NCBI RefSeq assembly: GCF_964355755.1
Contig: NC_092670.1
Location: forward strand, 25,595,795 to 25,655,794
DNA from: Antedon mediterranea
Lineage: Eukaryota > Echinodermata > Crinoidea > Comatulida > Antedonidae
DNA length: 60,000 nt
Direction: 5' to 3'
Position numbers and translations under genes: made by a program. Below the pieces are notes generated by a model. The model saw only the letters and a program-made list of their open reading frames with translations. It did no database searches and was not told the DNA's origin. This document shows, piece by piece, positions 1 to 12,812 of this stretch (position 1 is its first letter; each line of letters opens with the position of its first letter).

Positions 1-25
1 TATTAACAATTTTTTTTTACTGCAG

Positions 26-3000
26 GAAACCCTGACAGAAATTTTGGCCAAATGCAAGAAACAGTGCAATAGGTAAACTATCATCTTTATACAATTATTT
101 TTTTACTACAAGATACAATTTATTTTATATTTGAATGTTAATTGTGAAATGTATTAAAATCAGTTTACTTTATTTTACCTACTTTTAGTGCATTGCTGTT
201 GAACTCTATAATGTCAGCATTCAAACCTGAATTTATCTCCAAGAGGGCGCTAGGATTCACAGAGCTTATTAAAGAATGCGAAGAAGCTGGCTTTCCAAAG
301 GTAACTGCCATTATGGTATTCAAAGTCTGTGTTCCTATCATAATATAATGCACAATTTTTTAGGGGTTATGCACTAAAGGCTTTCAAACTTCGCAATTAA
401 TTTAAATTACAGTTTATGCGTGAATACCTTTCTCTTAAATGTTTATTTGAATTTTTGCCCGATCGTACCGATCTTTCATGAGGTGCAATTGCTGCCTTAC
501 TTATATACTTGTAACCCAAAGAATTAAACATTTTTTGCATAAGTAATGGTCAACAGCAAAATCTAAAAAAATGTTCTAAAGCTCTATCTACACTGTCAAA
601 CTAGTTTGACAAAAGAAGTGTGATGTGCCAAAATGTGGTAGTGATATGACATCATCATGTCTCTATATGGGCACATCACAGTTTGATAGTTTAGACAAGG
701 TTTCCAAGAACTTCAACTTCATCAACAAAAAAAACCATAAAATATCCTGATGATGATGAATGAATTTCAACGAAATGGTCTTAATCCTGTTGTGTATCAT
801 TCCTTGAGAGTGTGTATTAGAGTATTTGTATAAATTGCAATTTCTTCCCAGCATCATCTATATTCCTCACTGGGAACCAATCTTGTTTTGGCTGACCCAC
901 CAGAAGACCAACGACTTACTGTGCTCAATGAAGTGTGGAAAGTGGTTATGAAACAAAAAGTACCAAAGGTTAGAAAGAAATTAATGGATTTTACTATTAA
1001 CTAGTATTAAGTAATATACTATGTTGAAAAAATGCAAGCATTAGTTTTATTTGTATCATAAATGATTGAACTTCTTAATTAACTGTAGCTTTATATTTGT
1101 TGCTTTATTTTCTGTAGGAGTATATCAACTGTGCTGAGGTGTGGGTGGAGTATCCTTGTAAGCATTTCACTGTGAGTAAACACACATCAGTATGTAGAAA
1201 TATAGTCATCTCTCCCAAAGCACTTCATAAAAACTGCTCCAATAAGAACTACATTAGTTTTTAATTATTTCATAAAATACTAAATGTACAAACTTAAAAC
1301 AAATAGTGTTATTTAACCTTAAATATCAATTTGTTGTAGAAAAGAGAGGTGAACACTATATTAGGTGACATCATTAAACACATGACACCAAACCGTGCCT
1401 TTGAAGATAGCTATCAACAGGTAAGGCAGAATGAAAAGCATATGATAGACAACACTATAAAAATTATGCTATAAAGATGACAGAGATGGGCAGGCAAATC
1501 AATATAATTTTTTGATGAAAATATAAAAGGGATGATAACAAGAATTGATGAAGAAATAAAAAGAGAAATAATTGATAAGAATGACTTTGATAAAGATGAA
1601 AACAATGAGGATAATGATGCAATATGATGATACATTTTTAGAATGATAGCGTAATGATAGTGAATAATTGATAATAATTTTGTTTATATTTTTTTTTCTA
1701 GCTTCAATCTGTCATGTCAAAAGTCCTTGCTCACATGCATGATTTCTCCATCTTATTTGCTATGGTAAGTGTATTCAACAATCTAATTTTCAATTAGAGA
1801 AGACTTAAACCCATACCTTCTATGTAAAAATGTATGCATAAATCTTCCTGCTTTCCTTTAGGATAAATTCTTGCCATTCCTAGACATGTTCCAGAAGGAA
1901 TCTGTCAAAGTGGAAGTTTGTAAAAATATCATGGAAGCATTTGCAAAGTAAGTTGCTAATTGTTAACCTCACTAATTTACAACTGAAATGTTTGTTTTAT
2001 TTTGTGTTTATATTTCCTATTTTTAAGCATTATTTTGTGTTCATGATATTAATAAAGATTTATCATTTTTTATCTTGTCTTTATGTCGTTTTTTTTCCTC
2101 AGACACCAAAAGGAACCAACTAACGATCCTGTAATTCTAAATGCTCTCATGTTCATTTGTAGAACCATGCATGATTCAGTCACGTAAGTAAACACAATTT
2201 GAGTGGCGTTTCATACTTGAATTAAGTAACTTACAAATTACTTGAAACTACAGTATAAATATTAGTTAATTCACATTATTAAAATTAGCCACCAAAGAAA
2301 GAAAAAAGTACTAACAAGCATTAAAACTTTTTTTTTTAATTTAGAGCTCTTACTTTAGAAGATGAACGTTCAGAAATAAGTCACTTAATATCATGTTTTA
2401 TCAGAAAGGTAAGTTTTATGATTTGTTTCCTTTTACAAAATTGTTATTGTATTGTTATTTTTAGGCATATAAAAAGTATATTTTAATTATAATAATTCCC
2501 TTGTAGAGATGTTCTCATTAATTAATCAAAATCCTAAACACGATCTAAAGTTAATTTAAATGCCTTTTTGATCATAACAATAACATTAATTGGCGACGAA
2601 AGTACAAAATAGGTGGTGCTGTTGTATTTCAAAAGCAATAGAATAAAAAAAAAACAGATTTTTTTTCGTTTAAAGCGCATACTATTGCACTACATGTGAC
2701 CCACAATTGTCCAATCAAATGACAGGAATTTATTTAGGTGTTATATAATATGTTTTATTTATCTGCCAAGCCCAACGTCCACAATTTTAATATCCCCGTG
2801 ATAACACTTTTAAAACTAATCAAAATGACCAATTTTTTTTCTATCAAGGTGTCTTTTGGAAGAGACTTTGAGCAACAGTTAAGCTTCTATGTTGAAACAC
2901 GTGCTTACTTTAGCAACTTGGATGACATGCTTGTCACTCTGGTTCAGGTATAGAAGAGTTTACCTGTTTAGGTTCGAGTATTTTCACTCTCTATGAGGAA

Positions 3001-5798
3001 CTACAATACAAACCAGTGTTAACAATCCTTGTTACATTGCTGCAGTTTATAAGATATTATAATATATGGAAATAGGAAGGGTTAGCACAGTTGACATTTG
3101 TGCCTGATTTATGTAGTTTCAATTTAGCCCTTGCTAGAATTGACTGAATTGGAGGTTTCCGGTTTTTATCATCTTTTTCATAAATAGATTCAATTTTTTT
3201 TTTCAGTGTGTAAATCAACTTGCTATGGAGACCAGAGCTGTAGTGCAAGGCAAACATTCTAGAAAAACTGCTGCATTTGTTAGGGTATTGTACTCTAATT
3301 TTGTTTAGCTGTTTTTATATAGTTTCATTGCCTTATTTGTATTTGTAATCACAGGCACGTCGGAGATATATGACATGACTGTTGCTATCATTTCTAGAGC
3401 ATGTACAACAATTATAAGTACTGTATGTTGTAGTAACAATACATAGCAATCCATAGCATTTGTGTGACAACCATATATTATGTTTATTTTCCCTTGTATT
3501 GCAGCAACTGCTAAATGTCTGTCTGGGATTTTTGTTTTTCAGGCATGCGCTGCGTATTGTTTCATCACAATACCATCAATTCTGAACGTGTTTCATCGTT
3601 TAAACTTGTACTTAGTGTCTGGACAAGTTGCATTTTTAAATCAAGCTCTTACCCAAGGTAAGCCACAAAAAAAAAAAGATTAAAATAGTTTATATTTTTT
3701 GTTTATCAGTATTTTTTGCATTTACAGTACATTATAACTGTAACCTTATGTAATCTGTAGCTGAAGTCAGCCATACAAATATTTTATTAGTTCTGATTTT
3801 TATGCATTTTTCAAGGTGATGCTTTTCTAAAAGCTGCTATTAGCATAATTCCTGAGGTTCCAAGAGTTATCACTATAGACAGGAAGACACGTTCCACTGA
3901 AGGCCTGCTCATCTCTTATATTCAACAGTTCCTATCTACTCTGCTCATTGTTCCAGTAAGTTTCCTTTATTCCAATAATCAAGCAAAATCTAAATACTTA
4001 TAATAACTAGAAAGCCACTCTGAGAGTGCATACCTCTGCCTAGTGTAAACTTCTCCTACATAAGATTTCCCCGGGAAAATATATATATATATATATATAT
4101 TTGTGTGTGTCTTAATGCTGTGTCTGATTTAGGCTAATTTCACTACAAGCATGTGTATGCGAATTTGGTTTAATGGTTATGTAACCAGCCTTTCAACTAA
4201 CATTAGATTCTGTTTACTAACAATAGAACAGCAACGCCAAAAACAAATTGATTAATTTGAAAAGAAATAGGTTTTTTAAAACTACTTGTATCAAAAAACC
4301 TGTAAATTAAATCAATTTATGTTTTAAAATTACAAATAAAAAATTATAACTCTTGACGCTTGTACAAAAATGCTCGTTGGCTTTTGAAAATTCTGTCCTA
4401 TCTTTCAACACTAGCAGGTATGAAAATTATACTAAAAAGTGGTCCAGAATTAGGACTGTGGTTCGGATTGCCTCCAAAATTTAGTGGAATGGTCCTTGAC
4501 CACATATCTATCTGTATATTCATTTTGGTAAAGATCTTGTATTTAGTTTTTGAGTAATCCTGCTAACAAACAAACAAACACACGCGATAAATTAAATATA
4601 CCTCCTTGATGGAGGTAAATAAACACTGGTTCTTAGCAATAGCAATTCGGTTCCCTTTTGTGTTTCTTGCCAATTTACTCATAACAAATACCATTAATAC
4701 CACTGGGGCTTTCATAGTTTATTTTAAGTTAAATAGCTTTCTACATTAAAAGCTTTGCCAAACAAAATTGATTCGTCCTTAACTTAAGCTGAAATTATTA
4801 TTCTGTACTATTGTTATTATAGGACCATCCTGATCAAGTTTGTTTGTATCTGGTTCGTGGTTTACTTAATATCCTTCAGGACTACACATGGGAGCAAAGC
4901 TCACCAGCTAAAATACAAGTATACATGAGTGTACTATGTCTGCTGACGGCACAGTCCCAAGAGGTGTATGCATATCATATACCCAATGGTAGGTATACTC
5001 ATAAACTCTTAAAGACCACTTTTAAGATAGTGTTTGTCAGTATATACACAAAAATGTCTTTTTTTTTCTTTACAGTTGATTCAAATGACTCGTTTTACGG
5101 CAGTGATAAAAAGTTCTTGGCCGAGGTTAATGGAATTTGTAACACTATTCTTGGCGAAACATTGGATTATCTAAAAACTCTAAATCAATCAGAGGTACTG
5201 TTTACGTTTTAGTTATTTAATAAACATTTGATTCCAAATGGACTGGTTAATCAAGTACAGTACAAACACAAATGTTAACATTTTTTTTTTATTTGCAGAC
5301 TGGGTTGAAACGACAAGCTGCTGCTGCCCTCGATCTCTTTCATCACATTGTTGTGTTTGGTGATATCACTAAGCAACCGGTAGCTACCTTGGCAACAAAT
5401 CTCTGGAATCTTGCCAAGAAGCATGGACATGGAGATACCAAATTAATGGTAAATGTTTTTGTCATAATTTTTTTTTATTGGATAATTTGATAATACAATT
5501 AAAAAGTTTTGAAAGCATAACAGATGGCTATTACTATTGATTATAGGTATCGTCAGAGCCTGATACAGTACCTATCAACTATGACAAACAGTCAATGTAT
5601 AATTAAATTATAAAGTGCTTATTTCTACTTACACCATAGAAACATGGTATCCATTAAATCATGAAGCAATTGATCTTTATCTATTTATTGTTATTGTAGG
5701 TACGTTTATTGGATTATTTAAAGCGTAAAGGAGTGGAGTCAAATGGAAAAGCGTACAAAGAAATAGTGTCCAAGCTTTCACTGCAAACAAGAACATAA
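26..5798 (+). CDS. VPS35L: VPS35L, Retriever complex subunit (3' part, 17 exons)
   Basis: VPS35L is the large alpha-solenoid scaffold of Retriever (with VPS26C and VPS29), which works with the CCC complex and SNX17 to recycle cargo from endosomes to the plasma membrane. Exons: 26-72, 189-300, 852-968, 1118-1171, 1340-1420, 1702-1764, 1862-1947, 2103-2183, 2345-2408, 2849-2947, 3207-3284, 3543-3657, 3816-3955, 4823-4988, 5076-5194, 5299-5448, 5700-5798. They join in one frame to 556 residues, against roughly 960 for the human protein recalled from memory, so the N-terminal part lies upstream of the window. Conserved stretches include [62 protein letters not shown] and the C-terminus LSLQTRT, where vertebrates have LPLQTRT. 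The C-terminal solenoid is the part that holds VPS29. A MITE lies in the second visible intron and a SINE-like repeat in the intron 3956-4822. The stop at 5796-5798 ends the gene. Confidence 0.95.
579..702. mobile_element. MITE copy 1 (GCTCTGTCTACACT family)
   Basis: This is a short inverted-repeat element in a VPS35L intron. It starts AAGCTCTATCTACACTG and ends with the inverse GTTTGATAGTTTAGAC. It carries the family core CAAACTAGTTTGAC and GTGATGTGCC. Four other copies lie in this window, in introns of USP36 and MARF1. It encodes nothing and would depend on a transposase supplied elsewhere. Confidence 0.8.
4018..4620 (+). repeat. SINE-like interspersed repeat, copy 1 (uninterrupted)
   Basis: The copy begins near CCACTCTGAGAGTGCATACC and ends with the near-palindrome ACCTCCTTGATGGAGGT after an ACAAACAAACAAAC tract. 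It lies in the VPS35L intron 3956-4822. It has an AT-dinucleotide tract at about 4079-4100; the matching place in copy 2 is where a 4.3-kb element has inserted. Copies 2 and 3 share the head and parts of the body. The short open frame at 4360-4557 is part of this repeat and is not a gene. Confidence 0.7.
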
Positions 5799-7478
5799 TA
5801 CAGTGGCAAACAGTTGGCCTGAAGCTGAACGAAAACACAACATTTATAATATTAAAAATATATGATTATCATAAAAGAAATTATAAAAAGTATAAACAAT
5901 AATTAATTTGTCACAAATAGTAAGTTTATTGTAAAATATATAATCTGAAATACGGTAATTAAATCAAAGACAATACCGAACTCTCTGACAATGAAAATCT
6001 TTCCCAAAACAAGACTTTTCTTGAGGTCCAAATTTGTATTTACCATTTAAATACACATCCAGAATAGCAGAATGTCCAGACATATAAGGCCAGCCCACCA
6101 AGAAGGGTGTCCGGTATTTGAAGAGTTTACTGTATTATATAATGAACTGTATGCAAAAGCAAAGAAAAGAAGAATTTATATATATGATATATGGTACCGG
6201 TATTTACTCGATTGAGACACAATATTGTAATTAATTGTAATGGTAAAAACAAAGTTATTAATTAGATATGTGCTTGTCTTCCATTATGATATTAGGTTTG
6301 AATGATTCAACAACAAATACTATTTAATAAGCAAACCCGTACTAACAAACATTTTTTTAATTCATAACCCATTTCAAGTGTAAAGTCTATATGTAAAATA
6401 AATAAATATATAAATTTTATAATTGATATAATAATTAATTTTGTTGATATTGAAAAGTGCTATCACAGAAAATAACTGCTAATCATGTTAAATTTGTATG
6501 AACACTGCAAGTATACCTATATTTAGTTCTAATGTGTTGTCATCATGTTTATAAAATAATCAATGAATTAATTCACTTTTTATTTTCTACATTGTTCATA
6601 TGAATAAATAATAAAAACAAATACTACAGGTATTGTCAAAATTAATGAATACAGTACTCTATTTGCGTTTTTATTTTTGCCATGTTTTTTATTTTGGATG
6701 ATTTACTATGTAAATATTTTGTTTACTTCATGACATTAGATATTCTCTCGCCGAAAAAGGCTATATTAAAGTTTTAGGGAACTTGCAATACCCTTATAAA
6801 ATAAAAAGCCTAAGCACTTTCTTATTTCAGCGCCAAAACGACGAAACAAATGTGCTTTTGATTAGTCAAAAAGGAAACGTGAGTCACCGTTTAGCAGACG
6901 ACGCAGCCTAGTAGTATAATTTGAATATTTGTCAAGTGTTTTATATCGTCAACAATTTGAAATCATATTTTTTTAATTTATTTATTAATTGTCGCTAACA
7001 TTTATTTTTATAATTATTTTCTATAATCTGTGTAACTATCATACTTTTATTTTATTATAGTTTATATTTTAATTTTAGAAAATGACCTTTTGACAAGGAC
7101 GACATGACCTTACGTTATATTCATTTGCTCTGTGTGAATTATTCTTGTATTTGTCGGAAAAATTTCCCATTTAATCCTGCCATTTTTCAAGGAAGCAGTC
7201 AAATGTCTCGACATATTATCCAATAAACAGAACATGTAATAACTGTAAACTATTACTATCATTTCGAAAATAGTTAAAACGGTGAGCACTACTATTTAAT
7301 TGTTATTTTTGTTAGGTTATCATGTAGATGATAAGCCTTGACATAGGTAAGAGGAACAACACGACGTGCGTTTTACATGTGTTTGTTCTGTTGCTGATAC
7401 CACCACCACACGTGAGAAAATATAAAGCGACCCGAGGAGCTTAGGCCTAGCCTGGCCGCAGCAATGTATTTAATACAG
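5799..7478. other. Spacer downstream of VPS35L, no gene seen
   Basis: The first few hundred bases after the stop are very AT-rich and should include the VPS35L 3' UTR. Several AATAAA signals occur (for example around 6400 and 6605), and I cannot say which is used. Beyond about 6700 the sequence becomes less AT-rich, with a few CpG, and runs up to the foldback element. I found no conserved reading frame on either strand. Confidence 0.5.
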
Positions 7479-7491
7479 CTGTTGTATTTAG
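7479..7491 (+). repeat. Left target-site duplication of foldback element
   Basis: CTGTTGTATTTAG here is repeated exactly at 21784-21796, immediately outside the two inverted ends. Thirteen bases is longer than the 2-10 bp usual for DNA transposons. Confidence 0.75.
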
Positions 7492-7826
7492 CGCCGTGAA
7501 GTTGGTTACTTATTCCTTATTCGACATTCGTCAATGGAAGTTGGTTCCTTATTCGACGTTCGACATTCGCTAGGCTAGGCCAAAATTTCGAAAATGATAA
7601 TTTCCCAGCGGTAAATATGCCGTGCGCCACCAACCAATCTCCTGCTGTTACTTATTCACTTATTCCCTATTCGACATTCATTCGTGAAGTTGGTTCCTTA
7701 TTCGACGTTCGCTAGGCCGCGGCCGACCGGCTGGCCCAAATTCGTACCAAAGTAGACCTAGTGTAGATGTACCTATTTTATCACAGATTTACAATTTTTT
7801 AGTTCCGATATTACGACCATACCAAC
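7492..7826 (+). repeat. Left terminal inverted repeat of foldback element
   Basis: The repeat pairs with 21450-21783. It contains two internal direct copies (about 7498-7580 and 7648-7715) of a module with GTTACTTATTC, TATTCGACATTCG, GAAGTTGGTTCCTTATTCGA and CGTTCG, separated by a unique segment carrying CGAAAATGATAATTTCCC. Such sub-repeats in the outer arm are typical of foldback transposons. Confidence 0.85.
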
Positions 7827-9452
7827 GCCTCCTGGCATTCCAGAAATGTGCCACTTGCCCCGGCCCAGTGCGGGCAAGTACGGATTTTAAAGCAATTTAA
7901 AATGCGTATTTTTAGTGTTTTTTACTAAGTATTAATAGCACCACTTTTAAAGTGGAAATATGACCACACCCCGACGCCTCGGGCCGGGTTCACAATAGTA
8001 TAGATTGATGTAGAATGGTCCTGACATACCATAAATGTGCCACCTGCCACGGCCCAGCAGTGCGGGCAAGTACGTGTTTTAAAGCAATTTCAAAGAGTAT
8101 TTTTACCAATAATTTCCTAAGAATTAATAGCACCACTTTTAAAGTGGCCATATGACCACACCCCGACGCCTCGGGCCGGGTTCACGATAGTATAGATTGA
8201 CGTAGAATGGTCCTGGCATTCCAGAAATATGCCACTTGCCCCGGCCCAGTGCGGGCAAGTACGTGTTTTAAAGCAATTTAAAATGCGTATTTTTAGCATT
8301 AATTTAGTAAACACAACTTTTAAAGTGGCCATATGACCACACCCCGACGCCTCGGGCCGGGTACACAATAGTATAGATTGACGTAGTATTGTCCTGGCAT
8401 TCCAGAAATGTGCCAATTGCCCCGGCCCAGTTCGGGCAAGTACGTGTTTTAAAGCCATTTAAAATGCGTATATTTAGTGTTTTTTTACTAAGTATTAACA
8501 GCACTACTTTTAAAGTTGCAATATGACCACACCCCGACGCCTCGGGCCGGGTTCACAATAGTATGGATTGACGTAGAATGGTCCTGACATTCCAGAAATG
8601 TGCCACTTGCCCCGGACCAGTGCGGGCAAGTACGTGTTTTAAAGCAATTTAAAATGCGTATTTTTAGCATTAATTTAGTAAACACCACTTTTAAAGTGGC
8701 CATATGACCACACCCCGACGCCTCGGGCCGGGAACACAATAGTATAGATTGACGTAGTATGGTCCTGGCATTCCAGAAATATGCCACTTGCCCCGGCCCA
8801 GTGCGGGCAAGTACGGATTTTAAAGCAATTTAAAATGCGAATTTTTAGCATTAATTTAGTAAACACCACTTTTAAAGTGGCCATATGACCACACCCCGAC
8901 GCCTCGGGCCGGGTACACAATAGTATAGATTGACGTAGTATGGTACGGTCCTGGCATTCCATAAATGTGCTACTTGCCCCGGCCCGGTGCGGGCAAGTAC
9001 GTGTTTTAAAGCAATTTAAAATGCGTATATTTAGTTTTTTTTTTCTAAGTATTAATAGCACCACTTTCAAAGTGGCAATATGACCACACCCCGACGCCTC
9101 GGGCCGGGTTCACGATAGTATAGATTGACGTAGAATGGTCCTGGCATTCCAGAAATGTTCCACTTGCCTCGGCTCAGTGCGGGCAAGTACGTGTTTTAAA
9201 GCAATTTAAAATGCGTATTTTTAGCATTAATTTAGTAAACACCACTTTTAAAGTGGCCATATGACCACACCCCGACGCCTCGGGCCGGCCGGGTTCACAA
9301 TAGTATGGATTGACGTAGAATGGTCCTGACATTCCAGAAATGTGCCACTTGCCCCGGCCCAGTGCGGGCAAGTACGTGTTTTAAAGCAATTTAAAATGCG
9401 TATTTTTAGCATTAATTTAGTAAACACCACTTTTAAAGTGGCCATATGACCA
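7827..9452 (-). repeat. Satellite array, minus orientation (left arm)
   Basis: About nine tandem monomers of roughly 181-190 bp, in reverse orientation to the array on the right. Each has the landmarks CCCCGACGCCTCGGGCCGGG, CACTTGCCCCGGCCC and CCACTTTTAAAGTGG. The open frames of 66-131 codons here repeat the same peptide and are by-products of the monomer. Confidence 0.95.
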
Positions 9453-12400
9453 AGTGGCACATTTCTAGAAAGTCTGGACCTTTCTACGTCAATCCATACT
9501 ATTGTGAACCCGGCCCGAGGCGTCGGGGTGTGGTCATATTGCCACTTTAAAAGTGGTGCTATTAATACTTAGTAAAATAACACAAAAAATACGCATTTTA
9601 AATTGCTTTAAAATCCGTACTTGCCCGCACTGGGCCGGGGCAAGTGGCACATTTCTGGAAAGCCAGGACCATATGACGTCAATCTATACTATTGTGTACC
9701 CGGCCCGAGGCGTCGGGGTGTGGTCATATGGCCACTTTAAAAGTGGTGTTTACTAAATTAATGCTAAAAATACGCATTTTAAATTGCTTTAAAATCCGTA
9801 CTTGCCCGCACTGGGCCGGGGCAAGTGGCATATTTCTGGAATGCCAGGACCATACTACGTTAATCTATACTATTGTGTTCCCGGCCCGAGGCGTCGGGGT
9901 GTGGTCATATGGCCACTTTAAATGTGGTGCTATTAATTCTTAGTAAATTTAATGCTAAAAATACGCATTTGAAATTGCTTTTAAACACGTACTTGCCCGC
10001 ACTGGGCCGGGGCAAGTGGCACATTTCTGGAAAGCCAGGACCATACTAAGTCAATCTATACTATTGTGTACCCGGCCCGAGGCGTCGGGGTGTGGTCATA
10101 TGGCCACTTTAAAAGTGGTGTTTACTAAATTAATGCTAAAAATACGCATTTTAAATTGCTTTAAAATCCGTACTTGCTCGCACTGGGCCGGGGCAAGTGG
10201 CATATTTCTGGAATGCCAGGACCATACTACGTCAATCTATACTATTGTGTTCCCGGCCCGAGGCGTCGGGGTGTGGTCATATGGCCACTTTAAATGTGGT
10301 GCTATTAATTCTTAGTAAATTAATGCTAAAAATACGCATTTGAAATTGCTTTTAAACACTTACTTGCCCGCACTGGGCCGGGTGTCAAGTGGCATATTTC
10401 TGGAATGCCAGGACCATACTACGTCAATCTATACTATTGTGTTCCCGGCCCGAGGCGTCGGGGTGTGGTCATATGGCCACTTTAAATGTGGTGCTATTAA
10501 TTCTTAGTAAATTAATGCTAAAATTACGCATTTGAAATTGCTTTTAAACACGTACTTGCTCGCACTGGGCCGGGGCAAGTGGAACATTTATGGAATGCCA
10601 GGACCATTCTACATCAATCTATACTATTGTGAACCCGACCCGAGGCGTCGGGGTGTGGTCATATGGCCACTTTAAAAGTGGTGTTTACTAAATTAATGCT
10701 AAAAATACGCATTTTAAATTGCTTTAAAATCCGTACTTGCCCGCACTGGGCCGGGGCAAGTGGCACATTTCTGGAAAGCCAGGACCATACTACGTCAATC
10801 TATACTATTGTGTACCCGGCCCAAGGCGTCGGGGTGTGGTCATATGGCCACTTTAAATGTGGTGCTATTAATTCTTAGTAAATTAATGCTAAAAATACAC
10901 ATTTGAAATTGCTTTTAAACACGTACTTGCCCGCACTGGGCCGGGGCAAGTGGTACATTTCTGGAATGCCAGGACCATACTACGTCAATCTATACTATTG
11001 TGTACCCGACCTGAGGCGTTGGGGTGTGGTCGTATGGCCACTTTAAAAGTGGTGTTTACTAATTTAATGCTAAAAATACGCATTTTAAATTGCTTTAAAA
11101 CACGTACTTGCCCGCACTGGGCCGGAGCAAGTGGTACATTTCTTGAATGCCAGGACCATACTACGTCAATCTATACTATCCTGAACCCGACCCGAGGCGT
11201 CGGTGTGTGGTCATATTGCCACTTTAAAAGTGGTGCTTTTAATACTTAGTAAAATAACACTAAAAATACGCATTTTAAATTGCTTTAAAACCCGTACTTG
11301 CCCGCACTGGGCCGGGGCAAGTGGCACATTTCTGGAATGCCAGGACCATATTACGTCAATCTATATTATTGTGTACCCGGCCCGAGGCGTCGGGGTGTGG
11401 TCATATGGCCACTTTAAAAGTGGTGCTATTAATACTTAGTAAAATAAGACTAAAAATACACATTTTAAATTGCTTTAAAACACGTACTTGCCCGCACTGG
11501 GCCGGGGCAAGTGGCACATTTCTAGAAAGTCTGGACCTTTCTACGTCAATCCATACTATTGTGAACCCGGCCCGAGGCGTCGGGGTGTGGTCATATTGCA
11601 CTTTAAAAGTGGTGCTATTAATACTTAGTAAAATAACACTAAAAATACGCATTTTAAATTGCTTTAAAATCCGTACTTGCCCGCACTGGGCCGAGGCAAG
11701 TGGCACATTTCTGGAAAGCCAGGACCATACGACGTCAATCTATACTATTGTGTACCCGGCCCGAGGCGTCGGGGTGTGGTCATATGGCCACTTTAAAAGT
11801 GGTGCTATTAATACTTAGTAAAATAAGACTAAAAATACACATTTTAAATTGCTTTAAAACACGTACTTGCCCGCACTGGGCCGGGGCAAGTGGCACATTT
11901 CTAGAAAGTCTGGACCTTTCTACGTCAATCCATACTATTGTGAACCCGGCCCGAGGCGTCGGGGTGTGGTCATATTGCCACTTTAAAAGTAGTGCTATTA
12001 ATACTTAGTAAAATAACACTAAAAATACGCATTTTATATTGCTTTAAAATCCGTACTTGCCCGCACTGGGCCGGGCCAAGTGGCACATTTCTGGAAAGCC
12101 AGGACCATACGACGTCAATCTATACTATTGTGTACCCGGCCCGAGGCGTCGGGGTGTGGTCATATGGCCACTTTAAAAGTGGTGTTTACTAAATTAATGC
12201 TAAAAATACGCATTTTAAATTGCTTTAAAATCCGTACTTGCCCGCACTGGGCCGGGGCAAGTGGCATATTTCTGGAATGCCAGGACCATACTACGTCAAT
12301 CTATACTATTGTGTTCCCGGCCCGAGGCGTCGGGGTGTGGTCATATGGCCACTTTAAATGTGGTGCTATTAATTCTTAGTAAATTAATGCTAAAAATACG

Positions 12401-12812
12401 CATTTGAAATTGCTTTTAAACACGTACTTGCCCGCACTGGGCCGGGGCAAGTGGCACATTTCTGGAAAGCCAGGACCATACTACGTCAATCTATACTATT
12501 GTGTACCCGGCCCGAGGCGTCGGGGTGTGGTCATATGGCCACTTTAAAAGTGGTGTTTACTAAATTAATGCTAAAAATACGCATTTTAAATTCCTTTAAA
12601 ATCCGTACTTGCTCGCACTGGGCCGGGGCAAGTGGTACATTTCTTGAATGCCAGGACCATACTACGTCAATCTATACTATTGTGTACCCGACCTGAGGCG
12701 TTGGGGTGTGGTCATATGGCCACTTTAAAAGTGGTGTTTACTAAATTAATGCTAAAAATACGCATTTTAAATTGCTTTAAAACCCGTACTTGCCCGCACT
12801 GGGCCGGGGCAA

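Noticed and set aside
4360-4557. 65-codon frame in a VPS35L intron
   Set aside because: It lies within the SINE-like repeat and has no splice support.
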